A DNA stretch of 64,000 nt from a bacterium F11 (lineage in GTDB: Bacteria > Elusimicrobiota > Elusimicrobia > F11). Made by a program: the position numbers and the translations under genes. The notes beneath the pieces are model-generated. The model saw only the letters and a list, made by a program, of their open reading frames with translations. It did no database searches and had not been told where the DNA came from. The DNA is taken from positions 1-64,000 of the forward strand of contig MSYE01000204.1 in NCBI GenBank assembly GCA_002176905.1, in the 5' to 3' direction. Positions 1 through 7,718 of the stretch are shown piece after piece (the first letter of the stretch is position 1; each line of letters begins with the position of its first letter).

Positions 1-105
1 TCCAGAGGCAGGAATGGGCAACTTTACTTCTTCCGGAAAACATGTGTATTTCCCCACTTTATTTTCAACCAACCTTTCAAGATCAAGACGGGTTTCTGCT
101 TTATG
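1..105 (-). CDS. Possible partial ORF at the left window edge
   Basis: An open minus-strand frame of 35 codons runs off the left edge. Its composition looks coding: it is rich in charged residues with an amphipathic pattern (HKAETRLDLERLVENK) and ends in FPEEVKLPIPASG. No start codon is visible in frame on its upstream side. It could be the start of a downstream gene that uses an unusual start, or a further frameshifted tail of the adjoining YkuD remnant. I do not recognise a family, and the frame is too short for a functional call. Confidence 0.25.
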
Positions 106-353
106 GTTTGATTTCGATGCTTGTGCCGTTTGGCACCAAGTCCCACAATTCTTCTATTTCTGAGTTGGTTACGGCGATGCAACCATCGATCCAATCCTGG
201 ATCCATTCCCATCTTCTTTGCTCTCTTTCGATCATCCGAGTTGGTACAAGAAATATACTGGGACTTGTGAAATTGGCTTTGATCGTTACATCAGTCAATA
301 ACGTACATTCCTTCGGGGATCTTTTCATCTAGCTTTTTAACCTTATGTCCCAT
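101..353 (-). pseudogene. Frameshifted remnant of a YkuD-type L,D-transpeptidase
   Basis: Three pieces of one YkuD (L,D-transpeptidase) domain occur in different minus-strand frames. KVKKLDEKIPEGMYVID matches the start of the domain and ends at a stop. CNDQSQFHKS followed by NSDDRKRAKKMG is in a second frame. DWIDGCIAVTNSEIEELW up to the terminal IEIKP carries the catalytic Cys motif (GCI) in the first frame. The usual HG/HR segment between the last two pieces is missing and the N-terminus is cut short. The ATG at 353 overlaps the stop of the upstream DUF3592 gene as TAATG. An intact enzyme would cross-link peptidoglycan in the periplasm; this copy should be inactive. Sequencing error could explain single frameshifts but not the missing segment. 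Confidence 0.7.
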
Positions 354-826
354 TACGTGTTTTTCTTGCTCATTACCCCCACTATGCCTACCAACAAAAA
401 CATGCCTCCGGCAACGAAAGGGATAACTATGCCGCCTATCTTACCAGGTTCCAAGATTGCCATTTCTGGGTTTACAGGATCGAAAAAGACAATGACATCT
501 TTGTTTGGGGGATATTTTTCAACGACTTTCTGTGCGCTTCTTCGACTGCTGGAACTATATTCTCCAAAGGAAACTTTATTCGATGTGTATACTCTCCCCT
601 CAACAGAGTATTCAAATACCACCTTTGCATCATACATCATCTTCGAACGACGATTGGTTCCTGTTCCCGTACGCGACCAGTGGCTATCAACCTCTGAAGA
701 AATTATTTTCCCTTCGGTTGTTGGCCAACCCTTAGCTTCCTGTGCCTTTTTATAGGATGTGGTACCCCAAATTAACGCACCTATACCAATAATTGCAAAG
801 ATCAGAAAAACCCCTTTTTTTCTCAT
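353..826 (-). CDS. DUF3592 membrane protein
   Basis: A 157-residue protein with a predicted membrane segment at each end (about residues 5-23 and 131-152) flanking a beta-rich domain. The domain begins GWPTTEGKIISSEV and contains KVVFEYSVEGRVYTSNKVSF and VIVFFDPVNPEMAIL. This order (W-P-x-T-x-G, then VxYxYxVxGxxY, then V-x-Y-x-P-x-N-P) is the hallmark of DUF3592. The function of the family is not established. A strong ribosome site (AAGGGGGGAT) precedes the ATG. Two further DUF3592-like genes lie at 7719-8174 and 9136-9639, so this region carries three diverged relatives. The stop overlaps the start of the degraded YkuD remnant. Confidence 0.85.
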   Translation of the reverse strand: MRKKGVFLIFAIIGIGALIWGTTSYKKAQEAKGWPTTEGKIISSEVDSHWSRTGTGTNRRSKMMYDAKVVFEYSVEGRVYTSNKVSFGEYSSSSRRSAQKVVEKYPPNKDVIVFFDPVNPEMAILEPGKIGGIVIPFVAGGMFLLVGIVGVMSKKNT

Positions 827-901
827 ATCCCCCCCTTTTTTATTTCTAATTTTTGACTCCAGTGCCCAATGTCGGTTGTGGTTCCTTAAGCCCTTTCTCT
901 T

Positions 902-1105
902 TCATTTTCGGCGACGTATCTTTTCTATAGCTTCTTTGGCCAGCCTTCGACAAACGGCTCCACTGCTGCGACTGATCCGTTTAAGCGGCTCGACGGATCG
1001 TGCATCACCAAGCTCACCTATTGCAGCAATAGCGTGCTCTTGATTTTTATATATGGGATCACTCTTCTCTGCTGCCCTGATCAAGAAAGATATCCCGTCC
1101 TTCAT
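902..1105 (-). CDS. HEAT-repeat fragment
   Basis: A 67-residue product with one clear HEAT/PBS-lyase-type repeat (HAIAAIGELGDARSVEPL) followed by a basic C-terminal helix. The frame stays open upstream of the ATG with helix-like sequence (ECDIGFKIIKAIRDFK) but reaches a stop near 1200 without a standard start codon. An ATG in another frame lies at that point, so this may be a 5'-truncated or frameshifted remnant of a longer HEAT-repeat protein. HEAT repeats generally mediate protein-protein contact; no specific role can be assigned. Confidence 0.5.
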   Translation of the reverse strand: MKDGISFLIRAAEKSDPIYKNQEHAIAAIGELGDARSVEPLKRISRSSGAVCRRLAKEAIEKIRRRK

Positions 1106-1272
1106 TTTGAAATCTCGAATTGCCTTAATAATCTTAAACCCAATGTCACACTCAACAATCGTAACTAAGGGAAAAAACCGAGATTTGAAACTTATTCATA
1201 ATTCATATGCCAGGCCACACACCAACCTCACCGGTGCGAAGCGACCGGAACAGACGCTTATTCTACGGACGT

Positions 1273-1968
1273 TTAGTCCGGTATTTTTCCTGTTACAACC
1301 ATATATCGAATGTTGCTTCCTTCGTATCCACTCTGAAAGTACTGTAAAAACACAGCGATATATTTCTTCTTAAACAAATACACATCAGATACTCGATAAT
1401 AAAATGGACACCCCCGACTAGTCGGGACTTTGCTGTCCTTTTGCAAAGTTATCTCAATTGGACTACCGTGGGTTTTCAAATCATCGATATTCCCTTTTTT
1501 ACTGGTAACAGAAAGGGTGCTAAATCCTCTTGATTTCCTTAATTTTAGATCGATTGATTTACAATCTCCTTCGCCCTGGTCTAATATTAATTCAAAGAAA
1601 TCAATTTTTGGTCCATACATGTTCCATAATGGCCCTTTACCATCAGAAAATTTAATGTTGGATGATGAAAAGTCTGTTTTCAACCTACTATAAACATGGA
1701 AACCTGTATTATTGTCTTTAATCTCATATTCCTCGATCAATTCCATTGCAGAGCCAGACACCCATTGATTCTTCTCAACGTCAACGACTATCGTTTTAGA
1801 ACTTTGCTCTGGTGATTCGACATCATTGATCCCATTCCTTTCAAAGGCGAGAAATCTGCCGTTGACAGAAAAACCAATGAAATGTAGTTGTTCATCCAAT
1901 GCAGCTGAAAGATGAGATAGAAACAATATTAAAGTGAGGGATGGAAAAAAGATTCTCTTAATTATCAT
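1273..1968 (-). CDS. DUF2259-type secreted protein
   Basis: A 231-residue protein with a signal peptide (about residues 1-23, cleavage near LSAALD). The mature part starts FIGFSVNGRFLAFERNGIND, the signature of DUF2259 predicted secreted proteins, and retains the late motif CPFYYRVSDVYLF and YEGSNIRYMVVTG. Its role is unknown; the location is probably periplasmic. The start is supported by GGAGGAAACC just before the ATG. That ribosome site directly follows a GTTATAC core box of an attC-like site (1983-1989), the arrangement expected for a gene cassette. An alternative would be an ordinary operon gene. Confidence 0.75.
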   Translation of the reverse strand: MIIKRIFFPSLTLILFLSHLSAALDEQLHFIGFSVNGRFLAFERNGINDVESPEQSSKTIVVDVEKNQWVSGSAMELIEEYEIKDNNTGFHVYSRLKTDFSSSNIKFSDGKGPLWNMYGPKIDFFELILDQGEGDCKSIDLKLRKSRGFSTLSVTSKKGNIDDLKTHGSPIEITLQKDSKVPTSRGCPFYYRVSDVYLFKKKYIAVFLQYFQSGYEGSNIRYMVVTGKIPD

Positions 1969-1982
1969 GGTTTCCTCCGGCT

Positions 1983-2083
1983 GTATAACATCGGCATCAG
2001 CGATTCTGACGGGCCAATGGTCTTAAGAAGCGGCGAGTCGGAATCCGCTAATGGAACCGATAAACTGACATCCTATGAACTGG
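1983..2083 (-). other. Degenerate attC-like palindrome
   Basis: GTATAAC at 1983-1989 (GTTATAC on the gene strand) begins an imperfect palindrome. The arm CAGCGATTCTGACGGGCC near 1997-2014 pairs with GGCGAGTCGGAATCCGCT near 2031-2048, and ATCGGC pairs with the later ACCGAT. The box next to the DUF2259 start matches the core boxes of better sites in this window. The distal box is not conserved. A further GTTAGGG lies on the stop of the next gene at 2162-2168, but that would give an unusually long site of about 186 bp. Confidence 0.45.
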
Positions 2084-2162
2084 TACCAGATACTCGACAA
2101 TCCAATAAAATTGTACAGAATCAAACGAATTAACGAGGAGGGGAAGGACCCATAAAAATCAG

Positions 2163-2708
2163 TTAGGGCTTTTCTTGGTCAGATGTTCCCTCGGCTGATT
2201 CCTTCTTTTCTGTGATCTTCACAATGCCAATATGGCTGATGGGATTACCTGAATATTCAGACACACCAACGACACCGGTTGTTCCAATATGTACAGTCAA
2301 ATTAATAAAGGGAACGGCATCGGATCCTGGTCCTTTGTTTAAATGTATGGAACGATGATCCCCGATCTTTCTCACCTTCCCCTCACGTGATTTTTTTAGG
2401 AATTCAAACAAAACCCCATCCCTGGTCTGAACCCAATATCGATTATAATAGCTGGCGGGCAATTCTGTTCCATAGCTGAAAAGGGTGTTAAATTTTCGAT
2501 TCTTTGTTTTGTATCCCACCGATTCATCCAAAAAGATTTTACTTTTTCCATACTTGAACAGCGCCATGGTTGGCTCCCCCAATCTGGAAAAATCATTTGG
2601 GTAAGCAAATTCTGATCGATTCTTATTAAGTGGAAGGGAAGAGCAAGCCATCAAAAAAATAAAAAGAAAACAGAATGCAGAAGATTTGCCCCCTTTTCCT
2701 TTCTTCAC
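2163..2708 (-). CDS. Lipoprotein of unknown function
   Basis: A 181-residue protein that starts at GTG. It overlaps the stop of the upstream gene as GTGA, so translation is probably coupled. A basic start, a hydrophobic stretch and a lipobox (FLMACSS) predict a lipoprotein. The mature part contains aromatic, beta-prone segments and ends in a charged tail. I do not recognise a family. With the upstream gene it forms a two-gene unit bounded by attC-like sequences on both sides (about 1983-2168 and 3182-3247). Confidence 0.65.
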   Translation of the reverse strand: MKKGKGGKSSAFCFLFIFLMACSSLPLNKNRSEFAYPNDFSRLGEPTMALFKYGKSKIFLDESVGYKTKNRKFNTLFSYGTELPASYYNRYWVQTRDGVLFEFLKKSREGKVRKIGDHRSIHLNKGPGSDAVPFINLTVHIGTTGVVGVSEYSGNPISHIGIVKITEKKESAEGTSDQEKP

Positions 2709-3124
2709 CGGTTAAAAACCAAATCCTCAATGGCGTTTTGGATCGCCCATTCTGTTTGCTGAGACCATTCCGTTATTCGTGGTTTCTCAAAAAACCAACC
2801 CATATTGTGTCGTACATCAACCCGATATAAATCACGATTAAGGGTTATTTTCACCTTCAAACGTCTTTCCCCCTTATGCTCCGTAAACCAGTTGGTATAA
2901 ACGCTATTATTAGATTCATCAGATATGATTTCCCAATCTGCGGCAGTCGGATGATTTTTCAAAAAATGAACCAATGCTTTTTTATACGCTTCCAACGGCT
3001 TTGCTTCAATTTTCCTAATTTTATTCACACTTTCACCTCTCGCACTATTGGGAATTTGAATCCCGGAAACCAATAAAAATATTGTTAAAGACAATGAAAT
3101 CATATAAATATTTTCTCTTCTCAT
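2705..3124 (-). CDS. Secreted protein of unknown function
   Basis: A 139-residue protein with an N-terminal signal peptide (hydrophobic residues about 7-22) and a small mature domain. That domain contains DWEIISDESNNSVYTNW, an alternating KVKITLNRDLYRVDV strand pair and a C-terminal helix (QTEWAIQNAIEDLVF). The start has a good ribosome site (TTGAGGAATT). It lies about 58 nt inside a clear attC-like site and is the first gene of a small coupled pair with the lipoprotein gene. No family is recognised; a periplasmic role is inferred only from the signal peptide. Confidence 0.65.
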   Translation of the reverse strand: MRRENIYMISLSLTIFLLVSGIQIPNSARGESVNKIRKIEAKPLEAYKKALVHFLKNHPTAADWEIISDESNNSVYTNWFTEHKGERRLKVKITLNRDLYRVDVRHNMGWFFEKPRITEWSQQTEWAIQNAIEDLVFNR

Positions 3125-3181
3125 AATAATTCCTCAATATTTCTCTACTTAAGTGCCACTTCTCTGCAGATGACCCAAGCC

Positions 3182-3247
3182 AGCTAACGGTAAAAGCCAA
3201 CCCGTGCGGTCCGCAGGTCCGCGTCGGAGTTAAACCACTGGTTAAGC
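3182..3247 (-). other. attC-like integron recombination site
   Basis: On the gene (minus) strand the site starts with GCTTAAC, a perfect match to the RYYYAAC core box, and ends with GTTAGCT. Between them are two imperfectly complementary halves (AACTCCGACGCGGACC pairs with GGTCCGCACGGGTT). The site is 66 bp long, within the usual attC range. It lies 9 bp after the stop of the gene at 3257 and upstream of a separate gene pair. Mismatches leave unpaired bases in one arm, as attC hairpins require. Confidence 0.65.
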
Positions 3248-3256
3248 GACCAGCCC

Positions 3257-3658
3257 CTAAAAATCAGGGAGGGTCTTTTCCTTCCATATTTTTGAAATTC
3301 GTTGATGTTCATTTTCCAATTCCGCTGACTCAGATGGGAGATTTCTCATTTTTTTTCCATATACGCCATATTTTATTGCAACACCAATGATTATCGCATT
3401 TGCTAATAAAACAACCATCAAGCCTGATAGTTTGTAACGTATGATCATGAAAATACCCAAGATAACCTGGGGAATTATCAGGGACATTTGAACCAGTGCT
3501 AAATACATATCTCGCCTTACCACTCCCTTAAATTGATTCATGGATTCTTGTGAATTTAATTTCGAGACCTTCTTTAAATAATTTTTAATTTTAGAGCCAC
3601 TTATAATATTCATAATAATAGTCAATGAATAAAGAATTATATACGTAGTTTCAAGCAT
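3257..3658 (-). CDS. Small integral membrane protein
   Basis: A 133-residue protein with three likely membrane segments: about residues 3-20, 52-73 and 79-97. A basic amphipathic linker follows the first segment (KIKNYLKKVSKL) and a charged C-terminal tail follows the last. No family is recognised. It is the last gene of a long co-directional run (3.3-11.7 kb) and lies 25 bp after the gene at 3684. Its stop is followed directly by the attC-like site at 3182-3247, so if cassette-borne it would sit at the 3' end of a cassette. Confidence 0.65.
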   Translation of the reverse strand: MLETTYIILYSLTIIMNIISGSKIKNYLKKVSKLNSQESMNQFKGVVRRDMYLALVQMSLIIPQVILGIFMIIRYKLSGLMVVLLANAIIIGVAIKYGVYGKKMRNLPSESAELENEHQRISKIWKEKTLPDF

Positions 3659-3683
3659 TATTATTTCTCATAAGGAAAAGGGT

Positions 3684-4265
3684 TCATAATCCCTTTTCAA
3701 CTTCATCAGGTGAGTATTCGATTTGATCAATCCAAACATAGCCAAATCTTCCGTCGTGAATATTCAAATTAATCAACATCCCCTCATCTTGATATTTGGA
3801 ATAGAGATCAAATGGGACACGAATTCGCTTTGTGGTTTCGGGGTCTTCCCAAGACCGAACAACAAAAAAATAGGAATTATGCCTCACCCAATAACGGCTC
3901 AATTCCTCTTTATCTAAGACCTGTACATCGTGCACCCGAACAGATGACGCATCCCAATGCTGATTCAGAAAGGATACAACGGGGACACCCGTTATTAGAC
4001 ATAAAAAGGCCATAACGATACCGAACCCAATCCTGTTTCGATTCATACGAGATTTGTAAAACGATAGAAAGAACAAAATCAAAAACGTTGGAATCGTTAT
4101 CATAAAAGAGAAGGTAATAAACGATTTCAATTCAACAGGGGCCATCACCTTTCCCTTTACCATTAAATAGATTCCAATGATGGGCCATATAATGAGAATA
4201 AATACAGCATTGTTAAAGAAGTGACTTTTCTGTTTGCGTCTTGGGATTCCCTTATTCATTTTCAT
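3684..4265 (-). CDS. Membrane protein of unknown function
   Basis: About 193 residues starting MKMNKGIPRR. I prefer this start over a longer one because it has AAGGGAG upstream and overlaps the stop of the preceding gene as ATGA. Three hydrophobic segments (about residues 21-37, 49-67 and 77-98) are followed by an extracytoplasmic domain of about 90 residues (WDASSVRVHDVQVLDKEELS onward) that includes an R-V-P-F-D-L-Y-S-K-Y-Q segment. The domain resembles small beta-rich domains found after membrane anchors, but I cannot name it. It is translationally coupled with the gene at 4262. Confidence 0.6.
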   Translation of the reverse strand: MKMNKGIPRRKQKSHFFNNAVFILIIWPIIGIYLMVKGKVMAPVELKSFITFSFMITIPTFLILFFLSFYKSRMNRNRIGFGIVMAFLCLITGVPVVSFLNQHWDASSVRVHDVQVLDKEELSRYWVRHNSYFFVVRSWEDPETTKRIRVPFDLYSKYQDEGMLINLNIHDGRFGYVWIDQIEYSPDEVEKGL

Positions 4266-4615
4266 ACTCCCTTGGATGAATTCAATAAAGCCAGGAACCA
4301 GATTATCAAAGCCCAAAGCCAAAGTACGGCGAGATAAACAATCCAACGTAAGACAAAGTGTGTTTGCAGCTTCAAAAGATAATAGTTAAGGAACCCAGCA
4401 ATAAGAAATCCAAATGACCACGCCATGCCAACCAAAATCATGGCTGGCCAAACCCAATCGCCATGCCATTTGCTCACCGCCGGATACCGAAGACAAAGAA
4501 TCGGGGAAGAAACATAAGCGAGCAGATAACCCAAAATACCCATACTCAAAAAACCGAGACCAAGAGAAACACCAAACGCAACAAATGATCCTTTGATGGC
4601 CTTAAGCCAATACAA
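4262..4615 (-). CDS. Four-helix membrane protein of unknown function
   Basis: A 117-residue, very hydrophobic protein with about four membrane segments (residues 10-35, 55-78 and two closely spaced segments at about 85-112). It contains a tryptophan-rich WLWALIIWFLALL stretch near the end. An AAGGAG ribosome site precedes the ATG, and the stop overlaps the next start as ATGA. No family or catalytic residue is visible. Co-transcription with the neighbouring membrane gene suggests a shared envelope role. Confidence 0.6.
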   Translation of the reverse strand: MYWLKAIKGSFVAFGVSLGLGFLSMGILGYLLAYVSSPILCLRYPAVSKWHGDWVWPAMILVGMAWSFGFLIAGFLNYYLLKLQTHFVLRWIVYLAVLWLWALIIWFLALLNSSKGV

Positions 4616-4633
4616 AATTGATCTCCTTTTTTA

Positions 4634-5536
4634 TTAGAACCAGAATCTCAGACCGAATTCGGGTCCCCTTATATTTTCTCCGGATATTCTTTTCTGCCGG
4701 TATCCAACAAACCCCTCTATACGATTAAAATGGAGACCCACGCGGGGTGCTATTTCCCATAAGGGTGAACCCAATCCTGTTGTGACACCCAAATCCAAAT
4801 TGGCCTGAATGGGTTTCTGAAACAACCGGACTTTGTAGACAAATTTCATTCCGTTCTTGACTTTTTCCCCGCTGATTCTTTCTAAGCCCAGTCCTGCCCG
4901 AAAATTCCAATTGTTATTTTTGGCAAAGGTAACGGTTCCCAGGACCTCGGTAAAAGACAAATATTCCATTCGGTTGTTTATTCTTTCTTCATACTTTGTT
5001 AGAGACGTCTCCAGATTAAACCGCTTCTCCACCGTAAGATGGGCATCGCCCCGATAACCAATGGTGTCTCCCGGGAGGACCTGAATAAGAAAGTTAGTGT
5101 TAAAACTCCAATGTTTCGGGCTTTGGTTCAACAAGCCATTTCCTTCTTCAAAGGGATAAGATTGATACCCAAAGGGCTTTCCATATTCATCATTCAAGGC
5201 AGAATAAGGGAGATGAAACGGACTTCCCAAAATATAGACCACGAGAAAAGTTCCCATGATCGTATCATTGATTTTGTCGGCCTCACAATCCTCCAGAGAA
5301 GGAGGATAATCATCCCACGGATACTTTTCTCGGTATTCTTTCCTTTTTTCGTAGCAACTTTTTTCTTCGTATTCGTTAGGGGTCCTGGCTCTTTCTTTTT
5401 TCTCTTTTTTCTCTTCTTTTTTGTTGATTTCGTCTTCAAACCGCCGAAGTTGGCTGTCTTTCTTCTCCGCCATCAATACCGAGGACAAGAAGAACGTCAG
5501 GACCAAGAGGATTGTGAGACATTGAAATTTCTTCAT
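4634..5536 (-). CDS. Outer-membrane beta-barrel-like protein
   Basis: Starting at MKKFQCLTILLVLTFFL (300 residues). The frame is open further upstream, but that part overlaps the DUF1287 gene, while this ATG has GGAGGAAAAC before it. A signal peptide is followed by a strongly charged Lys/Glu linker (EINKKEEKKEKKERARTPNE), a segment with two Cys, and then alternating beta strands ending in FGLRFWF. A C-terminal aromatic residue is the usual signal for outer-membrane insertion by the BAM complex. The barrel cargo or function is unknown. Confidence 0.6.
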   Translation of the reverse strand: MKKFQCLTILLVLTFFLSSVLMAEKKDSQLRRFEDEINKKEEKKEKKERARTPNEYEEKSCYEKRKEYREKYPWDDYPPSLEDCEADKINDTIMGTFLVVYILGSPFHLPYSALNDEYGKPFGYQSYPFEEGNGLLNQSPKHWSFNTNFLIQVLPGDTIGYRGDAHLTVEKRFNLETSLTKYEERINNRMEYLSFTEVLGTVTFAKNNNWNFRAGLGLERISGEKVKNGMKFVYKVRLFQKPIQANLDLGVTTGLGSPLWEIAPRVGLHFNRIEGFVGYRQKRISGENIRGPEFGLRFWF

Positions 5537-5549
5537 GTTTTCCTCCATT

Positions 5550-6161
5550 TCAAAAATATCGGTAATGCCCGATAATTTTGTATTTAAAAAGGATGTCCTC
5601 CAATTCTGTTCCCCATCCGATGTTGTGAACAATGAGGTGTCTTTTTCGGAGAAGTTTGCGTTTCTTGGAAACAATTCCAACATGAAGCCGTTCGTTGGGA
5701 AGCTTCCACGCCACAACATCACCTGGCTGATAGTCTGTTGCCTTTTTGGATAAGGGGACATCCTTTCCTTTTCTCTTAAAAAACGTCATGAGATTCGGAA
5801 CCCGGCGGTGATCAATGTTCTTATCGGGTTTTGACAAACCCCAAATCTTGGGATAGACATCAAAATTTTCGGTCATATCCTCGTGCACCAACACCTGTAA
5901 ATCTACGCCAGCAGCCCGGAAAGCCCGCACCACAACATCCGTACACACCCCTTTCCACATATCCACATCCCCTTTGGGATATTCAAGTTTTTCATAGGCT
6001 GGATCATAAATAAATGTTTTTTTGGTTTGCTCCAAGGCCGAAGAAAGGACCTTTTTAATTTTTTCCTCTCGATTTTGATCAGCATGAAGAAGAGAAAAGA
6101 AAAGACACAATAAAATCCCAAACCATACGGGTTTTTTAAGATAAGAATGATATTTTTTCAT
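5550..6161 (-). CDS. DUF1287 family protein
   Basis: A 203-residue protein with an N-terminal signal peptide (about residues 1-27). It carries the DUF1287 signatures: YDPAYEKLEYPKGDVDMW, GVCTDVVVRAFRAAGVDLQ, LVHEDMTENFDVYPKIWGL, NIDHRRVPNLMTFF, GDVVAWKL and LHVGIV. The family belongs to the NlpC/P60-like papain fold; Cys in GVCTD and His in LHVGIV are the likely catalytic pair. The probable location is periplasmic, perhaps acting on cell-wall peptides, but no substrate is established. It lies 13 bp upstream of the outer-membrane-like gene. Confidence 0.85.
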   Translation of the reverse strand: MKKYHSYLKKPVWFGILLCLFFSLLHADQNREEKIKKVLSSALEQTKKTFIYDPAYEKLEYPKGDVDMWKGVCTDVVVRAFRAAGVDLQVLVHEDMTENFDVYPKIWGLSKPDKNIDHRRVPNLMTFFKRKGKDVPLSKKATDYQPGDVVAWKLPNERLHVGIVSKKRKLLRKRHLIVHNIGWGTELEDILFKYKIIGHYRYF

Positions 6162-6188
6162 GTGGGATAAAATTGAAATTTGAAACCC

Positions 6189-6806
6189 CTAAGACTTCAT
6201 GATTGATGCCTTCTTTGATTCCCAATACGTCAGGAACCAAAAGAAACCAGCCATGATAAGACCCGCAATCAAACCTTCAATACATTTTTCAACAGTGTAT
6301 TTCCCCCAGGTTGTGTCAATGGGAGTCCCCCCACGCACAAACCGTGATAAAAACATGGCCAAAGGACCCCATATGGCTGCCACAATCAAAAAAACCCGAA
6401 GAGAGGACCGATGAAGAATCCGAATAATGATCTGAAACATCATAAGCCAAACCAATCCGGATAAATAGTATGCCGATAATCGAAAGATCATTCCCAAATG
6501 AGGAATCGTCCGATATTGGATAAGGACAAGGACCGGCAAAATTGCAGAAGCCAAAAAGGTAGATACAACAATCTTCTCTTTCATCTCAACATCTGATCCA
6601 GGATGGCAAAATTTGACAAAAAGGAGGGTGAGCACCCAAAACAAAATCAGTCCACCAAATCCCACCATGGCATACAAGCCCGCAAAAGCAGCCGATTCTC
6701 CCTGCCCCGGTCTCGCAAAAACCAACATAAAAACAAAAAGGAACAAAAATGATATCCCGATTAGGATGGTGAACAAAGCCTTATAAAGAAAATGATAATT
6801 TATCAT
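6189..6806 (-). CDS. Polytopic membrane protein of unknown function
   Basis: A 205-residue protein with about six membrane segments (residues 9-30, 41-65, 80-97, 106-129, 135-157 and 176-197) and short loops. I see no conserved catalytic motif. The end (TYWESKKASIMKS) is basic and probably cytoplasmic. It lies 10 bp after the GNAT gene and 27 bp before the DUF1287 gene in the same operon-like run. The family is unrecognised. Confidence 0.6.
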   Translation of the reverse strand: MINYHFLYKALFTILIGISFLFLFVFMLVFARPGQGESAAFAGLYAMVGFGGLILFWVLTLLFVKFCHPGSDVEMKEKIVVSTFLASAILPVLVLIQYRTIPHLGMIFRLSAYYLSGLVWLMMFQIIIRILHRSSLRVFLIVAAIWGPLAMFLSRFVRGGTPIDTTWGKYTVEKCIEGLIAGLIMAGFFWFLTYWESKKASIMKS

Positions 6807-6816
6807 GGTTGGTAAA

Positions 6817-7218
6817 TTAGATATCCTTCCTGAAGGATATTTCTCCTTTTTTTATTGGCTTCTTTTCTTCAACAAACCCCAAAGACTTGGCCAATGAAAT
6901 TGATGCTGCATTCGTCGGATGAGTCCGAATGACCACCCTTTTGATTCCCTTCTTTCTTGCTTCCCTCATGACAGCCAAACTGAGATTTGTGCCAATTCTT
7001 TTCTTGCGAAATTCCGGATGAACATGATACCCCAAATAGGAAACATCTTCTTGGTTGCGGACACGAAACATATTGGCTTGCCCCACCGGTTCTCCGTTCA
7101 CCATGGCAATTTTGGTGACGACATGATCTTTCCGGTTTTCATCATAAGTCATTTTCTTTGCGATTGGTACATCCCCCGGATAGATTTTCTCAAAAAGAAT
7201 CCGAATTTTATCTTTCAA
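6817..7218 (-). CDS. GNAT family N-acetyltransferase
   Basis: About 133 residues with GNAT features. MVNGEPVGQANMFRV is followed by the strand VSYLGYHVHPEFRKKRIGTN, which includes the acetyl-CoA pyrophosphate-binding loop. Then come LSLAVMREARKKGIKRVVIR and NAASISLAKSLGFVEEK, the terminal GFxxE strand. The loop reads RKKRIGTNL, so one glycine of the usual RGxGIG is replaced by Arg. The listed start is a TTG with no good ribosome site. The frame stays open back to the stop of the upstream gene with plausible sequence (KDAIIDIVNYKND) and an AAGGAT near a possible ATT start. The substrate is unknown. Confidence 0.75.
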   Translation of the reverse strand: MKDKIRILFEKIYPGDVPIAKKMTYDENRKDHVVTKIAMVNGEPVGQANMFRVRNQEDVSYLGYHVHPEFRKKRIGTNLSLAVMREARKKGIKRVVIRTHPTNAASISLAKSLGFVEEKKPIKKGEISFRKDI

Positions 7219-7257
7219 ATCATTCTTGTAGTTGACTATGTCAATAATTGCATCCTT

Positions 7258-7638
7258 TTAGAAATAGCGTTTATATTTGAAATTCAATAATGAGAACAGC
7301 ACAATAGGATAAACCAAACTGGGGAGATGAGTGGCAAATTGAGAAAAACCCTGTGTCGCATTGAAGATGAAGATATTGAGAATCGAAAGGATACAAAAGG
7401 CATTGCCAGTGAAATAACCCATCTTTCGGCTCATATCAATAAAACCAATACCACTCACAACAAGAAGGATGGAGGTCACAAGGGGAGAGAAGAGCGTATA
7501 GGGATTGAGACTCAATCCCCCTGCTGAAAGCAGACTCCTCGAATAAAGCAACAAGATGAAAACACCTCCAAAAAAGGCCAACACAAAATTAATGACCGCC
7601 AATACAATCAATCCAACTGGTCTTTTTTTCTTTTCCAT
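7258..7638 (-). CDS. Small membrane protein of unknown function
   Basis: Starting at MEKKKRPVGLIVLAVINFV (126 residues), chosen because AAGGATAATAAA precedes it; an upstream ATG at 7677 lacks a ribosome site. About four membrane segments cover most of the chain. The N-terminal RPxGLIVLAVINFVLAFFGG pattern is common in short membrane proteins of unknown function. Its stop overlaps the possible upstream extension of the GNAT frame, so the two are probably co-translated. Confidence 0.6.
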   Translation of the reverse strand: MEKKKRPVGLIVLAVINFVLAFFGGVFILLLYSRSLLSAGGLSLNPYTLFSPLVTSILLVVSGIGFIDMSRKMGYFTGNAFCILSILNIFIFNATQGFSQFATHLPSLVYPIVLFSLLNFKYKRYF

Positions 7639-7683
7639 TTTATTATCCTTATGTGTCTCAATATTAATCTGCTTCATTAACTT

Positions 7684-7710
7684 ATGTTAACCTAATAACC
7701 CATGGTTAAC
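7684..7710. repeat. Short inverted repeat between genes
   Basis: GTTAACC near 7686 and GGTTAAC near 7704 form a perfect 7-bp inverted repeat around an 11-nt loop, in the 40-bp gap between the DUF3592-like lipoprotein gene and the membrane protein gene. It could act as a weak RNA hairpin or an operator. It is too short and lacks the L boxes for an attC site. Confidence 0.35.
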
Positions 7711-7718
7711 ATGTCATG

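Noticed and set aside
1200..1275. Possible attC after the DUF2259 gene stop
   Set aside because: A CCGGTCGC/GCACCGG hairpin is present, but the core boxes (ACTAAAC and GTTGGTG) do not match and the outer arms do not pair.
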